5,119 nucleotides of DNA from Deltaproteobacteria bacterium. Its GTDB lineage: Bacteria > Bdellovibrionota > O2-12-FULL-43-9 > JACQJE01. The stretch covers positions 1 to 5,119 of the forward strand of contig JACQJE010000038.1 of NCBI GenBank assembly GCA_016205125.1, in the 5' to 3' direction. The position numbers were made by a program, and so were the translations under genes. Below the pieces are notes generated by a model that saw only the letters and a list, made by a program, of their open reading frames with translations, was not told the DNA's origin and did no database searches. Shown here piece after piece: positions 1 to 5,119 of this stretch (position 1 is the stretch's first letter; each line of letters begins with the position of its first letter).

Positions 1-1287
1 GGTGAGAACCCCTTTCAGTTTCCGCCACTCCCCATCCTCCTGCACTTTAAAAAGGTCAAGGGATGCAAGGAATTTTCTCCCGTTAGAGAGTTCAATGGAA
101 CCTGTATATCGGCCCATGATAGGGCCCATCGCATGGTCATGATCTCCATGACCTCGATGTGGATGCGAGGGTGGCGTGGGGGAAGTGGGAGGATCTTGAG
201 GGGCGCTCTCCTTCGGCTGGATGATGACAGTTGTCATCATTCCCGCCATTTCATGCGCCATCGGCTCTCCGGGAACGGGAGGGACATGCATGTTGTTCGT
301 CACATGGTGGGGTAAGTGACAGTGGAGCATCCAGACGTCCGGTTTGCTCTTGTCCCCTGTATACTCTGCCGCCGTAAATTCAATTTCTGCTGTCTGCCCG
401 GCAGTGACGACGACAGTGTTCGCAGATGGCTGAGCCAAAAGATTGTGGCGCTCTGCCCCTTCAGCGACAATTTTGAAGGTATGACCATGGAGATGAATTG
501 GGTGCGGCATTTCATTGAGACTTGCGATACGGACTCGAATCTCCTCTCCGGGATTGACAACGATGGGAGAGGTGCCCGGCGCCGTTCGGCCATTGATGGT
601 AAAGAAGTTAAACTCATCTCCCATCGCCATCGCGTCGGGAATTCTGCTGTGAGGAGGAATCGCCCACATCTGCAGGAAAAGCAGGATGTCGTGGTCGACC
701 TGCGGCATAATGGCGAGCTTCGGATGAATGATAAAGAAGCCCATGAGGCCTAATGCCAGCTGTTTATGCTGATGCATGTGCGCATGGTACATGTAGGTTC
801 CGTACTGTTTCAGCTCAAATTCGTACGTAAAGGTTCCACCAGGAAGAATGGGATCCTGTGTGTGGGGTGCAGCTCCATCCATCCGGTTCGGAAGCTCCAG
901 TCCATGCCAATGAACGGATGTCGGCTCTGGCAGTCGGTTGATCACTTCAATCCGAACCCTTTCCCCCTCAAAAGCTTCGATGACCGGCCCCGGTGTGGAA
1001 CCGTTGTATCCCCAGCCATAAGCGGGACCTGGTTCAAAGTCGGAGTAAAAGGTCGTGAGGATCTCTTCCGCGGTCAGTTGGAAGAGCTTAATGAATTTCC
1101 CTTCCGCGGTTTTAACGCATTTGTGCTCTAAGGTCCGCCCATCGAGCATTGTCACAGGAGTTGGAAGGGTCTGAATTTCAGAACGAATATCCGGATCGCA
1201 GATTTCGAGTCTGGCTGTCCAACCCTCTTCTGCAAGACAAGGATGAGCGAAAAGTAGGGAGAAGAAAATAAGGCTCACCTGTTTCAC
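1..1287 (-). CDS. Two-domain multicopper oxidase, exported (3' end beyond window)
   Basis: The minus strand is open for 429 codons from a GTG at 1287 to the left edge, with no stop. Residues 1-19 look like a signal peptide (KQ, hydrophobic core, then CLA before EE), so the enzyme is probably periplasmic. Copper motifs appear in order: HWHG (126-129), HAH (168-170), HPIHLHGH (262-269) and the HCH motif with Cys323, His328 and Met333 at the +5 and +10 positions of a type 1 site. Family knowledge: these bind a type 1 copper and a trinuclear cluster, coupling oxidation of Cu(I), Mn/Fe or phenols to reduction of O2 to water. Only about 195 residues separate HWHG from HCH, so this is a two-cupredoxin enzyme with type 1 copper in the second domain, not a three-domain CopA/CueO. 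A His-rich linker (374-388, with HPH and HGDHDH) and a further segment of at least 40 residues follow. The substrate cannot be told. Confidence 0.93.
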   Translation of the reverse strand, partial: MKQVSLIFFSLLFAHPCLAEEGWTARLEICDPDIRSEIQTLPTPVTMLDGRTLEHKCVKTAEGKFIKLFQLTAEEILTTFYSDFEPGPAYGWGYNGSTPGPVIEAFEGERVRIEVINRLPEPTSVHWHGLELPNRMDGAAPHTQDPILPGGTFTYEFELKQYGTYMYHAHMHQHKQLALGLMGFFIIHPKLAIMPQVDHDILLFLQMWAIPPHSRIPDAMAMGDEFNFFTINGRTAPGTSPIVVNPGEEIRVRIASLNEMPHPIHLHGHTFKIVAEGAERHNLLAQPSANTVVVTAGQTAEIEFTAAEYTGDKSKPDVWMLHCHLPHHVTNNMHVPPVPGEPMAHEMAGMMTTVIIQPKESAPQDPPTSPTPPSHPHRGHGDHDHAMGPIMGRYTGSIELSNGRKFLASLDLFKVQEDGEWRKLKGVLT

Positions 1288-1292
1288 ACCTG

Positions 1293-1300
1293 CCTCCTTT
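1293..1300 (-). promoter_or_regulatory. Shine-Dalgarno site that fixes the oxidase GTG start
   Basis: The minus strand reads AAAGGAGG, then five bases, then GTG (1287-1285). This near-perfect ribosome site decides for GTG as the start. It places a signal peptide immediately downstream; a second in-frame GTG three codons later would be too far from the site and would shorten the signal peptide. Confidence 0.8.
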
Positions 1301-1328
1301 CTGACACCACTCGTGAAGAAGGGGCGGA

Positions 1329-1357
1329 CTTTAACAGTGAGAATGAGCAGGAGTCAA
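1329..1357 (-). promoter_or_regulatory. Probable sigma70-type promoter for the multicopper oxidase
   Basis: On the minus strand TTGACT (1357-1352) is followed after 17 bases by TTAAAG (1334-1329). The -35 box matches consensus at five of six positions; the -10 box is weak at three of six. Transcription would begin near 1322, giving a leader of about 35 nt before the GTG start. I see no clear copper-regulator operator (such as a CueR-type dyad with a long spacer) in it. Confidence 0.4.
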
Positions 1358-1442
1358 TACATCTCGCAGAGGTCGAATCTGTGACCGGAGGATTGGGAAT
1401 CCTATTGTTTTCATTTGTGTTTTTTCAGACATAAAAAAGTGC

Positions 1443-1471
1443 TTGCTTCCCTCACGCATGTAGGATACAAT
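1443..1471 (+). promoter_or_regulatory. Probable sigma70-type promoter for the RRM protein gene
   Basis: TTGCTT (1443-1448) and TACAAT (1466-1471) are separated by exactly 17 bases, a good sigma70-type arrangement; the -10 box matches at five of six positions. Transcription would start near 1478. This leaves a leader of about 250 nt before the RRM gene at 1728, unless another promoter lies closer. Confidence 0.55.
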
Positions 1472-1477
1472 GTGCTT

Positions 1478-1727
1478 GTCCTTTGGGTAGCGGTCATTGG
1501 TCATTTTGGCTAGTGGTGTCTCTCAAAGATAGTGTTATTAGAGCGTAACTGTGATTAGGGTTATATGTTTAGAGTTGATGCCGCCTGAGAGAGTCACTAT
1601 CCTGTCCTTTTAGAGTTCCCTTCTTTGTGAGTGGAAAATCTAAAATCCAGGGTCTTCTTGAAGCGCTTCCTCTGAACCTATAGCAGATTCGCAATGCGCA
1701 TATTCTATGGTCTTTTTGGAGGAAAGC
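1478..1727 (+). other. Long untranslated leader of the RRM protein gene
   Basis: This stretch of about 250 bases has no convincing reading frame. It contains a tandem direct repeat (GGTCATT twice, about 1490-1503). It also contains a distant complementary pair, GATAGTG (1528-1534) with CACTATC (1595-1601), which could close a roughly 74-nt stem-loop. Long structured leaders are known for bacterial cold-inducible RNA-binding protein genes, so a post-transcriptional regulatory leader is plausible. That role is inferred, and a small RNA or a simple intergenic gap is equally possible. Confidence 0.35.
1718..1722 (+). promoter_or_regulatory. Ribosome binding site that fixes the RRM protein start
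   Basis: GGAGG lies five bases before the ATG at 1728. An in-frame ATG at 1707 would put this site inside the coding sequence and add seven residues ahead of the conserved RNP2 strand, so 1728 is the start. Confidence 0.85.
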
Positions 1728-2081
1728 ATGAATATTTATGTTGGCAACTTAGCTTTTGCGCTGACTGAAGAAGAACTGCGCGAGGCATTTGGAAACTATG
1801 GTACGGTTGAGTCTGTCAAAGTCATGACAGATAAATTTACCGGTAAATCAAAAGGCTTCGGCTTTGTCGAAATGCCAGATGCAGAGCAGGCTAAGGCTGC
1901 CATTTCTGGTTTAGACGGAAAGGATCTGAAAGGGAGAGCGCTCAAAGTGAGCGAAGCTCGCCCGCGCGAAGAGGGTGGAAGCCGTGGTTTTGAAAGAGGA
2001 GGTCGCGGCGGCGGCGGTGGTTACGGCGGCGGCGGTCATCGCGGTGGCGGTGGCAGCGGCGGCGGACGTCGCTCCTGGTAA
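1728..2081 (+). CDS. Single-RRM RNA-binding protein with glycine-rich tail
   Basis: This 117-residue protein has one RNA recognition motif followed by a glycine-rich tail. RNP2 is IYVGNL at residues 3-8 and RNP1 is KGFGFVEM at about 42-49, with the aromatic residues that stack on RNA bases present (Tyr4 and the Phe residues of RNP1). The expected beta-alpha-beta fold elements run to about residue 80 (ALKVSEARPR). From about residue 84 the tail is almost only Gly, Arg, Tyr, His and Ser, like the RGG-type tails of cyanobacterial Rbp and plant GRP proteins. The family binds single-stranded RNA in the cytoplasm and often acts in cold adaptation or mRNA stability or localisation. The gene stands alone, with its own promoter, a long leader and a terminator 25 bases after the stop. 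The start follows from GGAGG five bases upstream and the immediate RNP2 strand. Confidence 0.95.
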   Translation: MNIYVGNLAFALTEEELREAFGNYGTVESVKVMTDKFTGKSKGFGFVEMPDAEQAKAAISGLDGKDLKGRALKVSEARPREEGGSRGFERGGRGGGGGYGGGGHRGGGGSGGGRRSW

Positions 2082-2105
2082 TTCGGTTTATAGACCAGAA
2101 GAAAT

Positions 2106-2142
2106 AACCCCTTGGGCTAATCCCTCAAGGGGTTTTCTTTTT
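2106..2142 (+). terminator. Rho-independent terminator of the RRM gene
   Basis: AACCCCTTG (2106-2114) and CAAGGGGTT (2126-2134) form a perfect 9-bp stem around an 11-base loop. The stem is followed directly by a T-rich run (to 2142) broken by one C. It sits 25 bases after the RRM stop codon. Confidence 0.9.
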
Positions 2143-2276
2143 AGGCAAAATGGCGATATGCGTCGTCAGACTTTGTTAGAAGATATTTTGGCTCCTCGAC
2201 GTACGGGGAAGTACGCCTGCGTCGCCAAAATATCTTCCGCCTCGTCTGGCTCGCATCTCGCCATTTTGCTAAAAAA
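2138..2276. repeat. Long imperfect palindrome (possible MITE- or REP-like element)
   Basis: Left arm 2145-2192 and right arm 2224-2269 are imperfect reverse complements. GCAAAATGGCGATATGCG pairs with its partner with one mismatch, and AAGATATTTTGGC pairs perfectly with 2224-2236. The middle of each arm is less well matched. Outside the arms a T-run (2138-2142) faces an A-run (2271-2277), extending the pairing. The 31-base centre contains GTAC twice (2201-2204, 2211-2214) and CGACG/CGTCG, so it can fold further. Transcribed, it would be a hairpin of about 139 nt. No protein is encoded. It may be a non-autonomous mobile element or an extended intergenic repeat; whether it recurs in the genome cannot be seen here. 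Confidence 0.7.
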
Positions 2277-2309
2277 AGCGATATTTTTTAGTTCTGGCAA
2301 TTGATTTTG

Positions 2310-2343
2310 TTGACAGTCTGCCGCTTCAATGTTGAGATATTAT
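2310..2343 (+). promoter_or_regulatory. Tentative promoter for the membrane protein/epimerase operon
   Basis: A perfect -35 box, TTGACA (2310-2315), lies about 75 bases before the next start codon. The clearest -10-like hexamer, TATTAT (2338-2343), is 22 bases away, which is too far for a normal sigma70 promoter. The hexamer at the ideal distance (TGAGAT, 2333-2338) is weak. A promoter is expected here because a terminator and palindrome lie upstream, but its exact boxes are uncertain. Confidence 0.3.
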
Positions 2344-2388
2344 CTATAGTTTTATTCCAACCCAAGCAGAAACAGGGAGGTTTCTAAA

Positions 2389-2811
2389 ATGGCACATTTT
2401 GCTGCAATGATTGCATTTCTCTTTGCCCTGGTGGTTGCTGTCGGAGGTTTTTTTGTCTGGCATCTGGCAGCCAGGGAAAAATCGACCCTCTTGAGAGTTG
2501 CTGGTATGACATTGGCTGTCATCAGTATTGGTACAGCTCTCTGCGTCCTCTATTATGACTTGAGGTACTCGTGCCAGGGGGATTACGCCTCTCCTTATCC
2601 CACCTTTTTCACAGTGGCAGAACACCCTGGCGGATTCATAGGTCATCCCAAGCATGGATTTAAGCATGGCGCGTGGAAAGGGTGTGGCAAGGGAAAATTT
2701 TTCCACCGAGGTGCCTGCACATCAGACTGTCCATGCCCAAAAGGGGGAGAGTCCTGTTGCGGCGCAGAAGGGAGTAAGAGTCAAAAAGAAGACAAACCAC
2801 AACAGAAGTGA
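2389..2811 (+). CDS. Small two-helix membrane protein with Cys/His-rich tail, function unknown
   Basis: I do not recognise this 140-residue protein. Two hydrophobic stretches (about 4-27 and 33-56), joined by a short basic turn (REK), predict a helical hairpin in the inner membrane. The rest is soluble and rich in possible metal ligands: His79, 86, 89, 93 and 106, then Cys99, 110, 114, 116, 123 and 124, with CPC and SCCG clusters. The last 12 residues are Lys/Gln/Asp/Glu-rich. Such a tail could bind zinc, copper or iron, or form disulfides if periplasmic; which applies cannot be read from sequence. A GGGAGG site eight bases before the ATG supports the start. The stop is eight bases before the epimerase start, so the two genes are almost certainly co-transcribed. 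The nearby copper oxidase is divergently transcribed and separate. Confidence 0.8.
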   Translation: MAHFAAMIAFLFALVVAVGGFFVWHLAAREKSTLLRVAGMTLAVISIGTALCVLYYDLRYSCQGDYASPYPTFFTVAEHPGGFIGHPKHGFKHGAWKGCGKGKFFHRGACTSDCPCPKGGESCCGAEGSKSQKEDKPQQK

Positions 2812-2819
2812 GGGGGAGT

Positions 2820-3722
2820 ATGCGCGCGTTGGTTACCGGTGCTACAGGTTTCATTGGCAGAAGGCTCCTGAGACAACTCACGAACCCTGTCGTGTTGAGC
2901 CGAAATCCGGAAAAGGCGAAGAAGATTCTTGGCAGTGTGGAAGTTTATCGATGGATTCCGGATCAGGAGTCTCCTCCAAAAGAAGCCTTTAATGGTGTGG
3001 ATGTCGTTTTTAATCTGGCAGGGGAACCGATTGTCAGCGGGAGATGGACCGAATCGAAGAAGAAGAGGATTTTTGACAGTCGTGTGGGGGGCACCCGAAA
3101 TCTTGTCTCTGCGATAGAGGGATTGGGCAAGCGACCCAAGACGCTGGTCTCTGCGTCGGCGATTGGCTGTTACGGATCCCGCGGTGAGGAAATATTAGAT
3201 GAAGCCGATTCGCCCGGAGATGATTTTTTAGCAAAGCTTTGCAAAGCGTGGGAAGGAGAAGCGTTGAGGGCGGCTCAGTTTGGCGTACGCGTCGTCATCC
3301 CCCGATTTGGGATTGTATTGGGCGAAGAGGGAGGGGCCCTAAAGAAGATGCTTTTCCCCTTTAAGCTCGGTTTAGGGGGGAGAGTGGGCAATGGAAAACA
3401 GTGGGTCTCATGGATTCATGCGGACGATGTTGTCGGGATCATGATGCATGCGGTTTCGCGGGAAGATATCAAAGGACCGATCAATGCAGTGACTGCGGCC
3501 CCTGTGAGGAATGAAGAGTTTACGAAGGTTTTGGCGCAAACGCTTCACCGGCCAGCCTCTCTCCCCGTTCCGGCCTTTTTACTCAAGATTGTCATGGGAG
3601 AGATGTCGACCGTACTCCTCTCTTCCCAGCGCGTCATCCCCCGGGTGGCAGATAGGGCGGGGTACAAGTTTCTCTACCCGAAATTAGAGCTTGCTCTGGA
3701 AGCGATTCTTGGGAAGAAATAA
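2820..3722 (+). CDS. TIGR01777/YfcH-family SDR epimerase (DUF1731 C-terminus)
   Basis: This 300-residue protein is the usual length for the family of E. coli YfcH and human SDR39U1. The N-terminus has the Rossmann dinucleotide-binding motif TGATGFIG (6-13). Next come NLAGEPI (65-71), SASAIGCYG (111-119, with Tyr118 at the position of the SDR tyrosine), PGDDFLAKLCKAWE (132-145), the FGIVLG strand (163-168) and WIHADDVVG (198-206). The C-terminal DUF1731 part (about 250-297) ends with the typical RV...GYKFLYPKLELAL pattern. The family is predicted to bind NAD(P) in the cytoplasm, and its substrate is unknown. The usual YYG is CYG here, a minor variation. ATG at 2820 is preferred because the motif begins at once and a purine-rich GAGGGGGAG lies just upstream. 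A GTG at 2808 overlapping the previous stop is possible and would add four residues. Confidence 0.93.
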   Translation: MRALVTGATGFIGRRLLRQLTNPVVLSRNPEKAKKILGSVEVYRWIPDQESPPKEAFNGVDVVFNLAGEPIVSGRWTESKKKRIFDSRVGGTRNLVSAIEGLGKRPKTLVSASAIGCYGSRGEEILDEADSPGDDFLAKLCKAWEGEALRAAQFGVRVVIPRFGIVLGEEGGALKKMLFPFKLGLGGRVGNGKQWVSWIHADDVVGIMMHAVSREDIKGPINAVTAAPVRNEEFTKVLAQTLHRPASLPVPAFLLKIVMGEMSTVLLSSQRVIPRVADRAGYKFLYPKLELALEAILGKK

Positions 3723-3755
3723 CTAGGGCGTGTACTCAAAGTCGCTGGTCCCGTC

Positions 3756-3784
3756 ATGCCCAGCCGCGGAGCGGCGTCGGGCAT
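3756..3784. repeat. GC-rich palindrome between convergent genes
   Basis: ATGCCC (3756-3761) pairs with GGGCAT (3779-3784), and inside it GCCGC (3763-3767) pairs with GCGGC (3771-3775) around a three-base loop, with a 1x3 internal bulge. No T-run follows on either strand, so it is not a classical terminator. Its form resembles short dispersed intergenic palindromes (REP-like), and its place between two converging genes is typical of those. It could still help end transcription from both sides. Confidence 0.5.
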
Positions 3785-3802
3785 CTGGCTGTTCGCGAAG
3801 GG

Positions 3803-4084
3803 CTAGATCTGGCTTGTGAGATTCTGCCAAGTAGGATTGATAGATTCGATGAGAATGATTTTGCCGCGTCGCGATTTTTTCTTGATCATTTTTTCACGCT
3901 CAATAGCCTCGACAATTGAGGGAAACGCTTCATAGTAGACAAGATGAGTGATGTTGTAGCGGCTTGTAAATCCGGGGACGAGTTTCTGCTGATGCTCATA
4001 AATGCGCCTGGTGAGGTTTGATGTCACCCCCGTATAAAGCACGCGATGACCTGGACTGCATAAAATGTAGACATAGGCTTCCAT
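3803..4084 (-). CDS. GIY-YIG endonuclease-domain protein (YhbQ/UPF0213-like)
   Basis: This is a 93-residue stand-alone GIY-YIG domain, the normal size for the family. The GIY half is YVYIL (4-8) and the YIG half is LYTGV (16-20). They are followed by TSNLTRRIYEH with the conserved Arg (R26 or R27) and His31. Then come EAIEREKMIKKKSR (59-72), containing the family's metal-binding glutamate region, and the closing IILIESINPTWQNL pattern. Relatives are single-domain nucleases of unclear cellular role, often scattered near mobile DNA or repeats. I chose the ATG at 4084 because homologues begin two or three residues before YVYIL. An in-frame ATG at 4111 would add nine residues, and neither start has a clear Shine-Dalgarno site. 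The gene converges with the epimerase and lies 58 bases downstream of an IS scrap. Confidence 0.88.
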   Translation of the reverse strand: MEAYVYILCSPGHRVLYTGVTSNLTRRIYEHQQKLVPGFTSRYNITHLVYYEAFPSIVEAIEREKMIKKKSRRGKIILIESINPTWQNLTSQI

Positions 4085-4142
4085 CAGTTCGATGTTTAAA
4101 GAAAATACCATTCGGACGCAAGTGAGATGCTTTATTAGAAAA

Positions 4143-4283
4143 TCACAGTCGTGCCCAAACCACGATACCGGCTAAGTATACAGTTGCCTGATAATTTCTC
4201 GTAAGTTTGTCATAGCGCGTAGCCACACTGCGAAAGTGTTTTATTTTGGCGAACAGATTCTCTATGTGGACAAGTTTTGCATC
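4143..4283 (-). pseudogene. C-terminal remnant of an IS5-family transposase
   Basis: The minus strand encodes 46 residues plus a stop (TGA, 4145-4143) that match the C-terminal end of IS5-family DDE transposases. IENLFAKIKHFRSVATRYDKL carries the catalytic-domain Glu (residue 8 of the fragment) followed by the Arg and Tyr-Asp-Lys pattern. The closing hydrophobic segment is VYLAGIVVWARL. There is no start codon and the catalytic Asp residues are missing, so it cannot be functional. Its 5' side stops exactly at the stop codon of the neighbouring TIGR02147 gene, in the same frame. That suggests a deletion or insertion joined the two. No inverted repeat or target duplication could be recognised at the 3' side. 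Confidence 0.82.
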
Positions 4284-5119
4284 TCAGATTTTGAAAAGGT
4301 CGCAATTAAAACAGATGACTTCTTCTTCTGGCGAAGGCTCCACAATGCTTCGCATCTGGTCAAGGCATGCAAGGATAACCTCTTTGATCCTTTCGATATC
4401 TTTTCTGCTCAAAGCGTGAATCGCTGTGTAGTGAAGCGATCCGTTGTCCCCATATTGGGCGTCAAGAGCGGCTTTCATTCGCCAATTGGCATGGTGCATG
4501 GCGATTAGAGGGGACTCATTAGGAAGATGAAGGCTTCTCTGAGTTGCTGTCCAGAGATCTCCTTGCTTCTTGACGGCTCCCAGTGAACTCAACAGGGAGA
4601 GATTTTCTCTGACCAGTTCTAATGGGAGTTTGAGCCGCTCCCCAATCTTTTCTTCCGTCTGGAGGGTTGGAATGCTCGTAATGACATGGAGCGCGCTCCC
4701 GATCCACGAAGAGTAATAAAGCGATTCGTGCTGGTTGTCTGCTAGTCGAGGTTTTTTGAAGCGGTTGGCGAGATTCTCTTTTTTCTTTTTGATCTGTTGC
4801 AAGCATCTTTTCGAGATCGCGCTTAATTCTTTGGAGCCAGAACGCGAAAAGTTGACCATTTCTAGAAAGTAATCGGTCTCATCTTCGTCGAGTTTCCAGA
4901 AATAGGCTAACTTTGCCGTCTGATCAAGGGTGAGCTGGACATGACTATGGAGGACTTGCGAGAGATAAGACCTCTGACAGCCAGCAACTTTTGCAAGAAT
5001 GGTTTGATATCCTCGGATATTTTTGTTTTCTCTGATCTTGGACCTGATAAATTCGATGATATCCTGAAGTTCGTTGAAATTTGAAAGAGTGGCTCCACCG
5101 TGGAATACTCCACGGTAAC
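4284..5119 (-). CDS. TIGR02147 (DUF4423-type) family protein, 5' end beyond window
   Basis: The frame is open from the right edge for 277 residues to TGA at 4286-4284, close to the usual family length of about 270, so only a few N-terminal residues are missing. No ATG, GTG or TTG occurs in frame before residue 87. Residues 37-60 (YQTILAKVAGCQRSYLSQVL) look like a helix-turn-helix of Xre type, followed by the family's LDEDETDYFLEMVNFSRS segment (76-92). The hallmark YYSSW is at 134-138. A winged-helix-like segment (EEKIGERLKLPLELVRENL, then LGAVKKQGDLW) is at about 155-189. The end ICFNCDLFKI corresponds to the family's closing FPL motif. Family proteins are presumed DNA-binding regulators, numerous in Bdellovibrio and Fibrobacter; targets are unknown. 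Its stop abuts the transposase remnant. Confidence 0.85.
   Translation of the reverse strand, partial: YRGVFHGGATLSNFNELQDIIEFIRSKIRENKNIRGYQTILAKVAGCQRSYLSQVLHSHVQLTLDQTAKLAYFWKLDEDETDYFLEMVNFSRSGSKELSAISKRCLQQIKKKKENLANRFKKPRLADNQHESLYYSSWIGSALHVITSIPTLQTEEKIGERLKLPLELVRENLSLLSSLGAVKKQGDLWTATQRSLHLPNESPLIAMHHANWRMKAALDAQYGDNGSLHYTAIHALSRKDIERIKEVILACLDQMRSIVEPSPEEEVICFNCDLFKI
5097..5116. repeat. Perfect 8-bp inverted repeat at the window edge
   Basis: ACCGTGGA and TCCACGGT flank a four-base ATAC loop. A further overlapping TCCAC (5094-5098) can pair with the same GTGGA. It lies within the open frame of the TIGR02147 gene, at or very near its start. It may be an operator, a translation-controlling hairpin or chance. 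Confidence 0.45.

Noticed and set aside
133..1131. Plus-strand open frames at 133-315, 316-753 and 766-1131, and a minus-strand frame at 300-617
   Set aside because: They lie in other frames of the multicopper oxidase gene, whose own frame is unbroken and carries all copper motifs. Their translations show no family features.
1389..1426. AGGATT/AATCCT hairpin followed by a T-rich stretch as a terminator
   Set aside because: The stem is only six base pairs and mostly A-T, the T-run is interrupted, and no plus-strand gene ends upstream of it.
1707..1727. ATG at 1707 as the start of the RRM protein
   Set aside because: The strong GGAGG site lies between it and the ATG at 1728, and the extra residues precede the RNP2 strand where homologues have none.
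1975..2304. Plus-strand frame of 109 codons running through the glycine tail, terminator and palindrome
   Set aside because: Its alanine/valine-rich start is the glycine tail read in another frame, and it crosses a terminator and a non-coding palindrome.
2808..2819. GTG at 2808 as the epimerase start
   Set aside because: It would overlap the preceding stop and adds only four residues; the ATG at 2820 leads directly into the Rossmann motif and has a purine-rich site just upstream. It cannot be fully excluded.
2344..2881. Minus-strand frames at 2344-2706 and 2660-2881 and a plus-strand frame at 2654-2992
   Set aside because: They overlap the membrane protein and epimerase genes, which have ribosome sites and recognisable features. 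These frames have neither.
4236..4806. Plus-strand frame at 4236-4508 and minus-strand frame at 4519-4806
   Set aside because: Both are out-of-frame readings of the TIGR02147 gene and the transposase remnant.
4907..5113. Minus-strand frame starting with ATG at 5113
   Set aside because: It is out of frame with the TIGR02147 protein, and the correct frame contains the helix-turn-helix and continues unbroken through this stretch.
1..5119. CRISPR array, tRNA or rRNA genes
   Set aside because: I saw no regularly spaced repeats and no tRNA- or rRNA-like conserved sequence on either strand.

Overview
This 5.1 kb bacterial window has roughly balanced base composition. It carries six protein-coding genes, two of them running off the window edges, plus one transposase remnant and several palindromic or regulatory sequences. 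Well-formed Shine-Dalgarno sites, sigma70-like promoters and a rho-independent-type terminator indicate an ordinary bacterial chromosome. The TIGR02147 (DUF4423-type) protein at the right end is a family best known from Bdellovibrio-like predators and Fibrobacter. A glycine-tailed single-RRM protein and a periplasmic multicopper oxidase are compatible with a Gram-negative of the Bdellovibrionota/deltaproteobacterial type. That placement is weak inference, not a firm identification.

Layout from left to right: (1) A minus-strand multicopper oxidase gene fills 1-1287. It has a signal peptide and all four copper-binding motifs in a compact two-cupredoxin arrangement, and its 3' end lies beyond the left edge. 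(2) A 440-base divergent intergenic region (1288-1727) holds a probable promoter for the oxidase on the minus strand. It also holds a good promoter on the plus strand that would give the next gene a leader of about 250 nt. (3) A small RRM RNA-binding protein (1728-2081) has a glycine-rich tail and is followed by a terminator. (4) A 139-base imperfect palindrome (2138-2276) starts in the T-tract of that terminator. (5) A two-gene plus-strand operon follows: a two-helix membrane protein with a Cys/His-rich tail, then a TIGR01777/YfcH-type SDR epimerase whose start lies 8 bases after the upstream stop. (6) A GC-rich hairpin separates this operon from the convergent minus-strand genes. (7) On the minus strand lie a GIY-YIG endonuclease-like gene, a 47-codon C-terminal scrap of an IS5-family transposase, and a TIGR02147 protein whose stop codon abuts the scrap in the same frame. 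The start of the TIGR02147 gene is outside the window.

The genes do not form one obvious pathway. The oxidase (copper or phenol/metal oxidation in the periplasm) and the Cys/His-rich membrane protein could both relate to metal handling, but they are not co-transcribed and the link is speculative. The palindromes, the IS scrap and the GIY-YIG gene suggest that the intergenic spaces have been shaped by small mobile or repeat elements. I found no CRISPR array, tRNA, rRNA or defence island. The items most worth a second look are the long palindrome, the Cys/His-rich membrane protein, the C-terminal extension of the oxidase and the long leader of the RRM gene.
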